Part shown: positions 36,391 to 45,261 of the stretch, in pieces
Position numbering within the stretch: position 1 is the first letter of the stretch
Layout of the letters: each line of letters opens with the position of its first letter
Source of the DNA: JBBRVW01 sp963784645
GTDB lineage: Bacteria; Actinomycetota; Actinomycetes; JACCUZ01
DNA length: 64,000 bases
Reading direction: 5' to 3'
Assembly (NCBI GenBank): GCA_963784645.1
Contig: CAWARY010000005.1
Span: forward strand, 682,001-746,000
Translations under genes and position numbers: made by a program
The notes under the pieces: model-generated
What the model saw: the letters and a program-made list of their open reading frames with translations, nothing else
Database searches by the model: none
Told to the model about the DNA's origin: nothing

Positions 36391-37926
36391 TCAGGCGACC
36401 CGGCGGCCGCCGGCCGGGCGTCGGCCGTTGCGGCGGTGCCGGTGCGGACCGTCGGAGCCGCGGCCGTACGAGCCGCCGCCGTTGCCGGGCGCCTGCGGCG
36501 AGCGGGCCGCCCGGGTCGGGGCGGTCACCACGACCGGCTCGCCGGACTCGGCGAGCTCGCGCACCGACTCGCTGCCGGGAGCAGCGTCGACCGGGGTCAC
36601 GTCGACACCCGCCCGGCCGAAGAGGTGCCTGGCCGCGCGGAGCTGGTCGTGACCCAGCACGGAGACGACGACGCCCGACGCACCGGCGCGCGCGGTGCGG
36701 CCGGACCGGTGCAGGTAGTCCTTGTGGTCGTTCGGCGGGTCGGCGTGCACGACCAGGTCGACGTCGGTGATGTGGATGCCTCGGGCCGCCACGTCGGTGG
36801 CGACCAGCACGCGCGACTCGCCGCGCGAGAACGCGTCGAGCGCCCGCTGCCGCTGACCCTGCGTGCGGTTGCCGTGGATCGCCTGCGCAGGGACGCCGAG
36901 GCGGTCGAGCTGCTTCACCAGACGGTCCGCGCCGTGCTTGGTGCGTACGAACAGCAGGGTGCGCGCCGGACGGGTCGCGATCTCGGCGAGGACGTCGACC
37001 TTCTGCTCGTGCCGCACGACCAGGGCGCGGTGCTCCATCGTGGTGACGTGGGACTCGGCGGGGTCGACGGCGCGCGCGACCGGGTCGGTGAGGTACTGGC
37101 GCACCAGCTTGCCGACCGCACCATCGAGGGTCGCGGAGAACAGCAGTCGCTGCGAGCCGCTCGGCGTCATGTCGAGGATCCGGCTGACGTCGGGGAGGAA
37201 GCCCATGTCGGCCATGTGGTCGGCCTCGTCGAGCACCGTCACCTCGATCTTCGACAGGTCGCACGACCGTCGCTCGATGAGGTCGAGCAGGCGCCCCGGC
37301 GTGGCGACGACCAGGTCGACACCTCGCTCCAGGGTGGCGATCTGACGGCCCAGCGGGGCGCCGCCGAAGACCGCGACGGTCTTGACGCCGATGGCGTGGC
37401 CCAGGGGCTCGAGCGCGTCGCGGACCTGCACCGCGAGCTCGCGGGTGGGCACGAGGACCAGGCCGCGGGGGGTCTTGGTGGCCGAGCGGCGCCCGGCGAG
37501 CCGGGTCATCATCGGCAGCCCGAAGGCCAGCGTCTTGCCGGAGCCGGTCTGCGCCCGGCCGAGGACGTCGTGCCCGGAGAGGCAGTCGGCCAGGGTGGCC
37601 GCCTGGATCGGGAAGGCGGTGCGGATGTCGCGCCGCTCGAGAGCCGTGACCAGCTCCTGGGGGAGGCCCAGCTTGCCGAACGAGGTCTCGGTCGGCACCG
37701 GGTTGGCGGCCGCCGCCTGCTCGAACCAGGCGGTGAGCTCGCGGTCGGCGGCCTGGTCGGCGGAGCGGGCGGCCACCTTGCCGGACGGCTTGCTGCCGCC
37801 GGGGCGACGGCGGGGGGCGGAGGAGCCCGACGAGCCGGAGCCGGTCGAGCGGTTGGGGCGGGGACCCGAGGAACGGGTCGAGGACGTGCGGCCGGAAGGC
37901 CGACGGTCCGAGGCGTACGGGGACAA
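36391..37926 (-). CDS. DEAD-box ATP-dependent RNA helicase
   Basis: A 511-residue RNA helicase. It has the Q motif (AFPIQAATL), GRAQTGSGKT, PTRELAVQV, VLDEADHMADMGF, LFSATLD, FVRTKHGAD and HRSGRTARAG. A Ser/Arg/Pro-rich N-terminal region covers about 50 residues, and the C-terminal tail is Gly/Arg-rich (NGGGSYGRGSDGPHR). TTG 37926 is chosen because GGAG lies 7 bp upstream and the sequence SPYASDRRPSGR then begins the protein; upstream codons lack homology-like character. Roles in RNA decay, ribosome assembly or cold adaptation are usual for the family. Confidence 0.9.
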   Translation of the reverse strand: MSPYASDRRPSGRTSSTRSSGPRPNRSTGSGSSGSSAPRRRPGGSKPSGKVAARSADQAADRELTAWFEQAAAANPVPTETSFGKLGLPQELVTALERRDIRTAFPIQAATLADCLSGHDVLGRAQTGSGKTLAFGLPMMTRLAGRRSATKTPRGLVLVPTRELAVQVRDALEPLGHAIGVKTVAVFGGAPLGRQIATLERGVDLVVATPGRLLDLIERRSCDLSKIEVTVLDEADHMADMGFLPDVSRILDMTPSGSQRLLFSATLDGAVGKLVRQYLTDPVARAVDPAESHVTTMEHRALVVRHEQKVDVLAEIATRPARTLLFVRTKHGADRLVKQLDRLGVPAQAIHGNRTQGQRQRALDAFSRGESRVLVATDVAARGIHITDVDLVVHADPPNDHKDYLHRSGRTARAGASGVVVSVLGHDQLRAARHLFGRAGVDVTPVDAAPGSESVRELAESGEPVVVTAPTRAARSPQAPGNGGGSYGRGSDGPHRHRRNGRRPAGGRRVA

Positions 37927-38014
37927 GGAGGTGCTCCGATGCGGTGTTGAGGCCGCACCTCGAGGGCTGCACCGCCAGCCGGGGCTGTCGGGAGCACGTC
38001 TCCTGGGACGACCA

Positions 38015-38033
38015 CGCGGGCAGCTCGCCCGCG
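38015..38033 (-). promoter_or_regulatory. Hairpin in the leader upstream of the DEAD-box helicase
   Basis: CGCGGGC and GCCCGCG flank a 5-nt loop, about 90 nt before the TTG start. The 195-bp gap 37926-38121 is otherwise unstructured to the eye. Such leaders often control DEAD-box genes, but I see no specific known motif. Confidence 0.3.
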
Positions 38034-38120
38034 GGAGTCGGTGGCAAATGACCACCGGTGTACGGGAACGAGTCTACCGGTGCCCGGTCTCCCGCCCTAC
38101 CACCTCCGCTGTGTCGCTGG

Positions 38121-39305
38121 TCACCCGCGCGGAGCCAGGCCGGTCGCGGCCTTCAGCGCGAGGATCCGCCGCGCGGACGCAGCGGCCTGCTCGCGGGGCA
38201 GGACGCCGGTGGCCAGGGCGTCCCGCACGGCCGCGACGGACCGGAGCGGCGCCGCGTCGCAGGCCATCGCCCAGTCCGCACCGGCCCGCAGCGCCCGTAC
38301 CGTCGCGCGGGCCGGGGAGATCCCGAGGGACGAGCTGGCGGCTGCCATCGCCAGCGAGTCGGTGAGGACCACGGCGTCCGGGCCCGCCGAGCGCCGCAGG
38401 TAGCGCAGGGCGGTGCGGGACTCGCTGGTGGGGACGCCGTCGCGGGTGAGACCCGCGGAGAGCAGGTGGCCCACCATCACCACCGGCGCGCCGGCCGCCA
38501 GCTCGCGGTCGAAGGGCAGCAGGTCGGCCTTCTCCAGGTCGGCCAGCGGCGCGACGCGGGCCGGGCCGGTGTGCGAGTTGCTCGCCGAGCCGTGGCCCGG
38601 CCAGTGCTTGAGGACGGTGACCACGCCGGCGTCGCGCATGCCCAGGCGCCAGGCCCGCGCCCGGGCGGTCACCCGGTCCGGGTCGGCGGAGAACGACCGG
38701 TCCAGGGACGCGATGTACGCACCCGGCACCGAGAGGTCCGCCACGGGGGCGAGGTCCATCCGGACGCCGAGCCGGCGCATCCGGACCGCGTAGTCGTGAG
38801 CGGTCCGGCGCACCCTGGCGGTGCTCCAGCGGCCCATCGTGCGCGCCGACGGCAGCGGGTAGATGACGTGCCGCAGGCGCTGCACCGTGCCGCCCTCCTC
38901 GTCGCTCGCCAGGAACGGCAGCACCTGGGTGCGCGCGGCGCCCCGTACCTCGGCCAGGCGCGCGCGCAGCCGGCTGGGAGCTCCCGACCCCAGCAGCGTG
39001 ATCCCCCCGATGCCGGCGCGTGCCTGCCGCGCCGCGTCGCCGAGGTGTCCGAGGTCGACGCAGGAGAACACCAGCTGGGCGGCCAGCCGGTGATCGCTCC
39101 ACGTCGCCGGGTCGCTGCCGGCGTACGCCGCGGCGGTGGGTGCCGTGCCGCGGGTCGCTGCGGTGGCGACCGCGCTGAGGGACGGGCTGCGCGACTCCCC
39201 GGTGAGCTGCGCACCGGCTGGTGCCAGCGTGGCCGACATCAGGCCGAGCGCGGCGACGGTCGCGGTGAGCGCGGCGACGGCGGGACGGGGGCGGGGACCT
39301 GGCAC
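38121..39305 (-). CDS. Exported GH3 beta-N-acetylhexosaminidase (NagZ-like)
   Basis: A 394-residue glycosidase. Signal peptide residues are about 1-35 (AVAALTATVAALGLMSATLAPAGA). Catalytic features of the NagZ group are LASDEEGGTVQRL, VLKHWPGHGSASNSHTG (catalytic His loop) and the nucleophile in VVLTDSLAM. It would trim N-acetylglucosamine from peptidoglycan fragments outside the membrane. GTG 39305 is favoured since a TACGGT -10 ends 8 nt before it. The frame extends far upstream without other support. Confidence 0.88.
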   Translation of the reverse strand: MPGPRPRPAVAALTATVAALGLMSATLAPAGAQLTGESRSPSLSAVATAATRGTAPTAAAYAGSDPATWSDHRLAAQLVFSCVDLGHLGDAARQARAGIGGITLLGSGAPSRLRARLAEVRGAARTQVLPFLASDEEGGTVQRLRHVIYPLPSARTMGRWSTARVRRTAHDYAVRMRRLGVRMDLAPVADLSVPGAYIASLDRSFSADPDRVTARARAWRLGMRDAGVVTVLKHWPGHGSASNSHTGPARVAPLADLEKADLLPFDRELAAGAPVVMVGHLLSAGLTRDGVPTSESRTALRYLRRSAGPDAVVLTDSLAMAAASSSLGISPARATVRALRAGADWAMACDAAPLRSVAAVRDALATGVLPREQAAASARRILALKAATGLAPRG

Positions 39306-39359
39306 GGGCCATGACCGTACCGGGGAAGTCTCGCGGCCCCGGTGAGGTTGGCTTGCACC

Positions 39360-40433
39360 ATGAGCGCCCTCTTCAGCCCCCTCACCCTGCGCGGCACGAC
39401 CTTCCGCAACCGCGCCTGGGTCTCGCCGATGTGCCAGTACTCCTCGACGGACGGGCACCCGTCCGACTGGCACCTGGTGCACCTCGGCGGCCTGGCCCGT
39501 GGTGGGGCGGGCCTGGTCGTCCAGGAGGCGACCGCGGTGACCCCCGAGGGCCGGATCTCGCCGTGGGACGCCGGGATCTGGACCGACGAGCAGGCCGGCG
39601 ACTACGCCCGCATCGTCGACTTCGTGCGCGGCCAGGGCGCGGTGCCCGGCATCCAGCTCGCGCACGCCGGACGCAAGGGCTCGACCCAGCGGCCGTGGGA
39701 CGGCAGCGGCTACGTCGAGCCCGCCGACGGCGGGTACGGCACCGTGGCGCCGTCCCCGGTGGCCTTCGGCGGCTGGCCGGTGCCGAAGGAGCTCTCGGTC
39801 GACGACATCGCGGACCTGGTCGAGGCCTTCGCCGCCGCTGCCCGGCGGTCGCTGGCCGTCGGCTTCGAGGTCGCAGAGATCCACGCGGCCCACGGCTACC
39901 TCGTGCACCAGTTCCTCTCGCCGCTGTCCAACCACCGGGCGGACGGGTACGGCGGCGACCTGGCCGGGCGCAGCCGGTTCCTCCTCGAGGTGGTGCGGGC
40001 TGTCCGCGGTGTCTGGCCGGACGACAAGCCGCTGTTCGTCCGCCTGTCCGCCACCGACTGGGTCCACGGTGGCTGGGACGTCGGGCAGACCGTCGAGGTT
40101 GCCCGGCTGCTGGCCGGGGAGGGCGTCGACCTGGTCGACGTCTCCAGCGGCGGGCTCAGCCCCGACCAGAAGATCACCGTCGGCCCCGGCTACCAGGTGC
40201 CGTTCGCACGGGAGGTCCGCCGGGGCAGCGGCCTCCCGGTCGCGGCGGTCGGGCTGATCACCGACGCGCATCAGGCCGAGCAGGTCCTCACCGAGGGCTC
40301 GGCGGACGCGATCGTCATGGCGCGCGAGCTGCTGCGCAACCCGCACTGGCCGCTGCTGGCCGCTGCCGAGCTGGGTGAGGACACCTCGCTCTGGCCCGCG
40401 CAGTACCAGCGCGCGGTGCCGCGCAGGCCCTAG
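39360..40433 (+). CDS. Old Yellow Enzyme family NADH:flavin oxidoreductase (YqjM-like)
   Basis: A 357-residue FMN ene-reductase of the thermophilic-like/YqjM class. It has the redox-tuning Cys25 in SPMCQYSS, the QLAHAGRKGS block, EIHAAHGYLVHQFLSPLSNHR and the C-terminal ADAIVMARELLRNPHWPL. The start ATG 39360 lies 6 nt after TTGGCT. That spacing is leaderless-like, although the hexamer is weak. It diverges from the NagZ gene. Confidence 0.92.
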   Translation: MSALFSPLTLRGTTFRNRAWVSPMCQYSSTDGHPSDWHLVHLGGLARGGAGLVVQEATAVTPEGRISPWDAGIWTDEQAGDYARIVDFVRGQGAVPGIQLAHAGRKGSTQRPWDGSGYVEPADGGYGTVAPSPVAFGGWPVPKELSVDDIADLVEAFAAAARRSLAVGFEVAEIHAAHGYLVHQFLSPLSNHRADGYGGDLAGRSRFLLEVVRAVRGVWPDDKPLFVRLSATDWVHGGWDVGQTVEVARLLAGEGVDLVDVSSGGLSPDQKITVGPGYQVPFAREVRRGSGLPVAAVGLITDAHQAEQVLTEGSADAIVMARELLRNPHWPLLAAAELGEDTSLWPAQYQRAVPRRP

Positions 40434-40446
40434 CGCGGGACCGGGG

Positions 40447-41691
40447 TCAGCGCGGCCGCAGCGTGGCCGTGAAGACCGCTCGGCCGTCCCGGGACGCCTC
40501 GCGCCGGACCAGCAGGAACACGTCGATCTCGCTGCCGTCCCGGCGAAGCGCCGGCACCTCGACCTCGGCGTCGATGATCGTGCCGTCGCCCGTCAGCAGG
40601 TACCGGGTGAAGCCGGCGATGTGGTGCTCCCGCAGCCGCTCCGGCACGATCTCGACGATCCGCTGACCGATGAGGTCGCCGTCCCAGCCGAGGAGGGTGA
40701 GCGCTGACGGGCTCGCGGCCAGGATCCGGTTGGCGTCGTCGGCCGCGACGACGGCTGCCTCCGACCGGCTGACGTGCTCGACGGGCCAGTCGGGCCCGGG
40801 AAGCACGGGCACCGGAAGCCCCGCCGGGAGTCCCGGCCACGGCTCGTGCGCGAGGCCGGCGACCTGGTCGCGCACCTGGCTGCAGATCCAGCGGCGCAGC
40901 AGCCGCATCTCCGGCTGGGTCGTCGGAGCCAGCATCTGACCGCCCTCGGCGCGCCGGATGACGTCATCGAGGAGCAGGTCGAGCGCGGCGAACCCGAGGG
41001 CGTCGTCGGGGGTGACGGTGAGGTGCACGTCGGCCCGCACGCGGTCGCCGGCCGGGTCCAGCGTGCCGAGGGCGTCCGCCAGATGGGCGAAGGCGTCGTG
41101 CGCGCGGCCGTCGGGGGCGACGTCGTCGCCGGCCGCTGCCTCCTCCCACTGCGCCAGCAGGTGCTCGCGCAGCAGGGTGTCGGCGTGCTGCCGCCAGGCC
41201 ATGACGAGGACGACCGGCACCCCGTCGAGCCGGACCTCGACGGGCCGGCCGTGGTCGTGGGCGGGCGCGGCAGCCGGGACCGGGCCGGTTGCCGCCGGGG
41301 CCGGGCCGTCGCCGACCTCGAACCACACCGTCTTGCCGGCGTCGTCGACGTCGGTGCCGTGCCGGTGGGACAGCAGCGCGACGAGCTCGAGGCCGCGGCC
41401 GGTGGTCGCCGCCCGGCTGTAGTGGCGGCGGCTCGGCAGGTGGCGGCTGCTGTCGCGGACGGCCACCCGGACCCCGTCCGGCCAGGCGCTGACGACCAGG
41501 TCGATCCCCGTCCGGGCGTGCACGACCGAGTTGGTCACGAGCTCGCTGACGAGCAGCTCGGCGGTCTCGAGCAGGTCGATCCGGCCCACCTCGGCGAGCG
41601 CTGCCGCCACGACGCGTCGGGCCTGGCGCGCGCTGCTCGGCTGCGGAGCGAGCGGCACCCGGCGTTCCACGACCGTCGACACGCTCTGCAC
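40447..41691 (-). CDS. Anti-sigma-factor-type HATPase fused to a PAS domain
   Basis: A 414-residue regulator. Residues 1-125 form an RsbW-like HATPase kinase domain (LLETAELLVSELVTNSVVHA, TTGRGLELVALLS). A variable middle of about 170 residues follows, containing a Pro/Ala linker. A C-terminal PAS domain (about 300-410) carries NRILAASPSALTLLGWDGDLIGQRIVEIVP and GFTRYLLTGDG. Unlike the SpoIIE protein at 33826 it has no phosphatase. It may set the input to a partner-switching module. Order HATPase then PAS is uncommon. Confidence 0.82.
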   Translation of the reverse strand: MQSVSTVVERRVPLAPQPSSARQARRVVAAALAEVGRIDLLETAELLVSELVTNSVVHARTGIDLVVSAWPDGVRVAVRDSSRHLPSRRHYSRAATTGRGLELVALLSHRHGTDVDDAGKTVWFEVGDGPAPAATGPVPAAAPAHDHGRPVEVRLDGVPVVLVMAWRQHADTLLREHLLAQWEEAAAGDDVAPDGRAHDAFAHLADALGTLDPAGDRVRADVHLTVTPDDALGFAALDLLLDDVIRRAEGGQMLAPTTQPEMRLLRRWICSQVRDQVAGLAHEPWPGLPAGLPVPVLPGPDWPVEHVSRSEAAVVAADDANRILAASPSALTLLGWDGDLIGQRIVEIVPERLREHHIAGFTRYLLTGDGTIIDAEVEVPALRRDGSEIDVFLLVRREASRDGRAVFTATLRPR

Positions 41692-41786
41692 ACCCCTCCC
41701 CTGCCCTCGCCCCCCGGCGGCGACACCATGGTGGCACGGGACCGTACCGGGGGACGGGCGGCTCGCTGGTGGCAGGATCGTCGGTC

Positions 41787-42428
41787 GTGGAGGAGCACGA
41801 ACGACGGCACGGTCCGCGCCGGCCGGCCCTGCTGGGCAAGGCCGCGCTCGAGACGTTCGGCGGCGCGCCCGACCCGGCCGCCCTTGCCGACGCGGCGCAC
41901 GCGACGGCCGGGCTGCTGGTGGAGTCCGGCCGGGCGACCGAGGACGCGGCCGTCCGGTCGCGGCTGGTCGCGCTCGTCGACGAGGTCGGGCTCGACACCA
42001 TCGCCGACCTCTGGGCCGGCCGCCCGTCGCGGTCCCTGCCCGGGGCGCTGTGGCGGCTGTACGTCCTGCGCGAGTGGGTGCGCCGCGACCCGGCGGGGGC
42101 CACGCACGACTTCGCCGCCGGCCGGACCACCGCGCCGGTGGCGCACGTCGTCGCCGGGTCCGCCGAGCCGCCGACGCCGGAGGCGCTGCGCGCGCTGCTC
42201 GACGCCGTCCTGCACGGGGTGTTCGCCGGCGACCTCGCGGTCGCGCTGGAGCGGGCCGGCGCGTTCTGCCGGGTCGTCGTGGCCGGTCGCGTGCACCGGG
42301 CCGACGACGTCGAGGCGGCCGACCCGGTGGGCGCCGACGCGCTCACCCGGTCGTCGGGCTCGCTGCTGCGCACCGCCGAGGACCTCGAGGCGGCGGCTGC
42401 GATGTGGCGGAGCAACGAGCTCGTCTGA
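41787..42428 (+). CDS. Hypothetical protein, alpha-helical
   Basis: A 213-residue protein I cannot assign. It is Ala/Arg/Glu-rich and largely helical, with segments ALLGKAALETFGG, LVALVDEVGLDTIADLWAGRPSRSLPGALWRLYVLREWVRRDP and SLLRTAEDLEAAAAMW. There are no membrane segments or signal. CAGGAT lies 8 nt before GTG 41787, a leaderless-type start; GTG 41769 is the in-frame alternative. Codon use is ordinary for the window, supporting a real gene. Confidence 0.65.
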   Translation: MEEHERRHGPRRPALLGKAALETFGGAPDPAALADAAHATAGLLVESGRATEDAAVRSRLVALVDEVGLDTIADLWAGRPSRSLPGALWRLYVLREWVRRDPAGATHDFAAGRTTAPVAHVVAGSAEPPTPEALRALLDAVLHGVFAGDLAVALERAGAFCRVVVAGRVHRADDVEAADPVGADALTRSSGSLLRTAEDLEAAAAMWRSNELV

Positions 42429-42519
42429 CGGCGGCGGCAGCACCTCGGCGACTACACTGGGAGCGGCCCTCCGGGGCCACCAGGGCGCCGGGTCGCGGTA
42501 GCCCCGGGTCCCACATGAA

Positions 42520-42534
42520 GCCGCCTAGAGCGGC
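42520..42534. terminator. Small GC hairpin between convergent genes
   Basis: GCCGC-CTAGA-GCGGC lies in the 149-bp gap between the stops at 42428 and 42578. A second GGCCC/GGGCC hairpin lies near 42465. There are no T-runs, so termination would be Rho-assisted at best. No RNA gene is recognisable here. Confidence 0.3.
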
Positions 42535-42577
42535 CACGCGCCGTGAGGCGCTCCCGACCCGGTGCCCTGGTCCCCGC

Positions 42578-43531
42578 TCAGCCCTCGGGCTGGTCGCCGC
42601 CCTTGGTCTGGTCCGCGAGGAAGCGCTCGAGCTCGGCTCCCAGCTCGTCGGCGGTCGGGAAGCCGCCGCGGCCCGCGAGCAGGTCCCCGCCGGAGCCGGA
42701 CTCCGACCGGGTCGCCAGGAACGCGTCGTACTGCTGTTCCAGCGCGGTCACCACGCCCGCCACCTCGGGTGAGGACGCCACCTGCTCGTCCAGCTCGGCC
42801 CGGGTCTCCTCGGCCGCGGAGTGCAGGGCGGTCGTGGGGAGCGCCAGCTCGGTGACGGCTGCGACGTTGTCCAGCAGCGCGGCCGCGGCCGCGGGGTACT
42901 CGGCCTGGGCCAGGTAGTGCGGCACGTGCACCGCGAACCCCATCGCGTCGTGGCCGGCCTGGCCGAGCCGGTACTCGAGCAGGTTGATGACGCTGCCGGG
43001 CACCTGGACGGTGCCGATCCACGGTTCGCGCCCCGCCACCAGCTCGGTGCGGGTGGCGTGACCCGTGACCGTGGTCGGGCGGGTGTGCGGCACGCCCATC
43101 GGTATCCCGTGGACCCCGACCGTGAGGCGCACGCCGAGCTGGTCGACCAGTCCGCGGACGGCGGTGATGAACCGTTCCCACTGGACGTCCGGCTCGGCGC
43201 CGGCCAGCAGCAGGAAACGGGTGCCGGCGCCGTCGGTGAGCTCGTGCAGCACGAGGCCGGGCTCGTCGTAGGAGACCCAGTGGTCGGACTCGAAGATCAT
43301 CGTCGGCCGGCGCGACCGGTAGTCGAGCAGCGTGTCGACGTCGAAGGTCGCGAGCGGCCGGTGCTCGAAGGTGTCGAGCAGGTGCTCGGCCGCGAGGCGG
43401 CCGGCCTGCCCGGCGTCCACGAAGCCGGTCAGGGTGTGCAGCAGCACCGGCCCGGGACCGTCGGCGGTGCCGTCGGCGGGACCGGTGCTGCCGGGCTCGT
43501 GCAGGGTGTACAGATCGCGGGGGTCGAGCAT
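42578..43531 (-). CDS. PAC2-family protein (proteasome assembly chaperone-like)
   Basis: A 317-residue actinobacterial PAC2 protein. Family segments are LLHTLTGFVDAGQAGRLAAEHL, MIFESDHWVSYDEPGLVLHELTD, FLLLAGAEPDVQWERF, GIPMGVPHTRPTTVTGHATR and FAVHVPHYLAQAEYPAAA. Relatives occur across proteasome-bearing actinobacteria, though a chaperone role is unproven. ATG 43531. The end is acidic and Gly-rich. An intrinsic terminator upstream isolates it from degP. Confidence 0.88.
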   Translation of the reverse strand: MLDPRDLYTLHEPGSTGPADGTADGPGPVLLHTLTGFVDAGQAGRLAAEHLLDTFEHRPLATFDVDTLLDYRSRRPTMIFESDHWVSYDEPGLVLHELTDGAGTRFLLLAGAEPDVQWERFITAVRGLVDQLGVRLTVGVHGIPMGVPHTRPTTVTGHATRTELVAGREPWIGTVQVPGSVINLLEYRLGQAGHDAMGFAVHVPHYLAQAEYPAAAAALLDNVAAVTELALPTTALHSAAEETRAELDEQVASSPEVAGVVTALEQQYDAFLATRSESGSGGDLLAGRGGFPTADELGAELERFLADQTKGGDQPEG

Positions 43532-43658
43532 GACTCGATCCTCGCACCGCGCGGCGGCAACGTCCGCCACCCGTCGTCCTCCCTGAGCGGAATGCTCGGC
43601 GAGAGCGCGGTTCGAGCAGGCGCCCGCGACGGTGGCGTTCGTCCGCGCGGGCAGCAAA

Positions 43659-43689
43659 AGGCCCCTCGAACTCATGCTTCGAGGGGCCT
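43659..43689 (-). terminator. Intrinsic terminator between degP and PAC2 gene
   Basis: Arms AGGCCCCTCGAA (43659-43670) and its exact complement (43678-43689) form a 12-bp stem with a 7-nt loop. On the minus strand the stem is followed by TTTT. The 308-bp gap 43532-43839 holds this and the hairpin at 43788-43825. Confidence 0.8.
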
Positions 43690-43787
43690 GCTCCCAGTTG
43701 TAGGGCATCGTCCCCACCCGGCCCGGTTCCGACACGCGGGGACGGCGGGTTCGTCCCTGACCGCGGCGGGACCCCAGGCCGGGCAGC

Positions 43788-43825
43788 ACGAGGGGGCGGG
43801 ACCCCGCACGGGTCCCGCCCCTCGT
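43788..43825 (-). terminator. GC hairpin after the HtrA gene
   Basis: CGAGGGGGCGGGACCCC pairs with GGGTCCCGCCCCTCG across a 4-nt loop with one bulge, 15 bp beyond the protease stop. It lacks a clear U-tract, so it may stabilise the 3' end while the next hairpin terminates. Confidence 0.55.
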
Positions 43826-43839
43826 TCGTGCCGGTGCGG

Positions 43840-45156
43840 CTACGAGCCGCTGGCGTCGCTGCCGAGCGTCGCCGTCACGGTCTTCGTGCTGCCGGACCGC
43901 ACGTAGGTGAGGACGACCTTGTCGCCGGACTGGTGCGACCGGATCGCAGCGATCAGGGCGTCGGCGCTGTCGACCGGCCGGTCTCCGACCTTGGTGAGGA
44001 CGTCCCCCGCCTGGAGGCCTGCCGCTGCGGCCGACCCGCCGGCGGTGACCTGGGCCACCGCAGCGCCGTCGCTGAAGATCTGCGAGCCCGAGGCCGAGGC
44101 GTCCCGGACGCTGACGCCGAGCTGGGCGTGGGTCGCCGTGCCGCTGTCGACCAGCTGGGTCGCGACCCGCCGGGCCTGGTCGATCGGGATCGAGAAACCG
44201 ACGCCGATCGAGCCGGACTGGCTGCCGCTGGTCGCCCCGAGGCTCGCGATGGCGCTGTTGATGCCGATGACCTCGCCCTTGAGGTTCACCAGCGGACCGC
44301 CGGAGTTGCCCGGGTTGATCGCCGCGTCGGTCTGGATCGCGTCGATCACCGTGCTGACGCTCTCGGTGCCGCTGGCGTCCCCGGTGCGGACCGGACGGTT
44401 CAGCGCGCTGACGATGCCGCTGGTCACGGTGCCCTGCAGGCCGAGCGGCGACCCGATGGCGACGACCTGCTCGCCGGGGTCGAGGTTCGCCGAGCTGCCG
44501 AGCGTCGCCTTCGTCAGCCCGCTCACGCCCTTGGCCTGGATCACGGCCAGGTCGGTCACCGGGTCGCGGCCGACGATGCTGGCCGCCGCGGTGCTGCCGT
44601 CGTTGAGCGTCACGCTGATCTGGCCTGCACCGTTCGCGGCGTCGGCGACGACGTGGTTGTTGGTGAGGATCAGCCCGTCGGAGGACAGCACGATGCCGCT
44701 GCCCTCGCCGCCGCCCTGCGCGGTGCTCACCCCGATCGAGACCACGCTCGGCAGCACCTGGGCCGCGACCGCCTCCACGGAGCCGTCCGCGGGGGTCACG
44801 TCGCCGGTCGTGCCGCTGCCCTGCAGGGAGGTGCCCGAGCCGGTGGTGCCGGTGGTGCCGGTGGTGGTCGACGAGCCGCCGTCGTCGAGGGCCGAGGTGA
44901 CGGCCGCGCCGGCTCCGCCCCCGACCAGGCCTGCCGCCAGCGCCACAGCGCCGATCAGTGCGATGCCGCGGCGCGGCCGCTGGGAGGGGCTGCCCTCGTC
45001 CACGGGCGGCGGGCTACCGGGCGGCGTGCCGTGCGGCTCCGGGGCGCGCCAGGGGTCCTGCCCGCCGTAGCCGGGCGCGGGGGCCTCCGGCGCCGGTGCC
45101 GGCGGGTAGGGCGAGTACGTGTCGTCCACGGGAAGGGTGCGGGTCTGGTCGCTCAT
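43840..45156 (-). CDS. HtrA/DegP-type membrane-anchored serine protease with PDZ domain
   Basis: A 438-residue envelope protease. A Pro-rich cytosolic N-terminus covers about 60 residues. One membrane helix follows (about 64-88, GIALIGAVALAAGLVGGGAGAA), then a Thr/Gly linker. The trypsin-like domain has His168 (LTNNHVVAD), Asp202 (VTDLAVIQ) and Ser285 (NPGNSGGPL). A PDZ domain follows from about 345 (GLQAGDVLTKVGDRPVDSADAL). It degrades or refolds damaged extracytoplasmic proteins. ATG 45156. Confidence 0.93.
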   Translation of the reverse strand: MSDQTRTLPVDDTYSPYPPAPAPEAPAPGYGGQDPWRAPEPHGTPPGSPPPVDEGSPSQRPRRGIALIGAVALAAGLVGGGAGAAVTSALDDGGSSTTTGTTGTTGSGTSLQGSGTTGDVTPADGSVEAVAAQVLPSVVSIGVSTAQGGGEGSGIVLSSDGLILTNNHVVADAANGAGQISVTLNDGSTAAASIVGRDPVTDLAVIQAKGVSGLTKATLGSSANLDPGEQVVAIGSPLGLQGTVTSGIVSALNRPVRTGDASGTESVSTVIDAIQTDAAINPGNSGGPLVNLKGEVIGINSAIASLGATSGSQSGSIGVGFSIPIDQARRVATQLVDSGTATHAQLGVSVRDASASGSQIFSDGAAVAQVTAGGSAAAAGLQAGDVLTKVGDRPVDSADALIAAIRSHQSGDKVVLTYVRSGSTKTVTATLGSDASGS

Positions 45157-45248
45157 GACCCACAACCTGCGCGCCGGGGCTGGGAGAACCCTGTGAGGCA
45201 CCTCCGGGTCCGCCGTGAGCTCGCGCGGCGCGGCGGGGGCAGCACGGC

Positions 45249-45254
45249 TAGCCT
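45249..45254 (+). promoter_or_regulatory. -10 element, probable leaderless promoter of the zinc alcohol dehydrogenase
   Basis: TAGCCT, then seven bases, then GTG 45262. It is the same arrangement as seen before the P1 peptidase, PNP and ANTAR regulator genes. Confidence 0.45.
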
Positions 45255-45261
45255 GCCCGCC

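Noticed and set aside
42429..42577. Small structured RNA gene (TACACT promoter followed by a GC-rich folded stretch)
   Set aside because: I looked for SRP RNA, 6C RNA and tRNA features and found none; the hairpins are short and fit a gap between convergent genes.
43690..43789. tRNA-like or small-protein gene between the two hairpins after degP
   Set aside because: There is no cloverleaf and the possible peptide (MPYNWEQAPRS) runs through the terminator stem.
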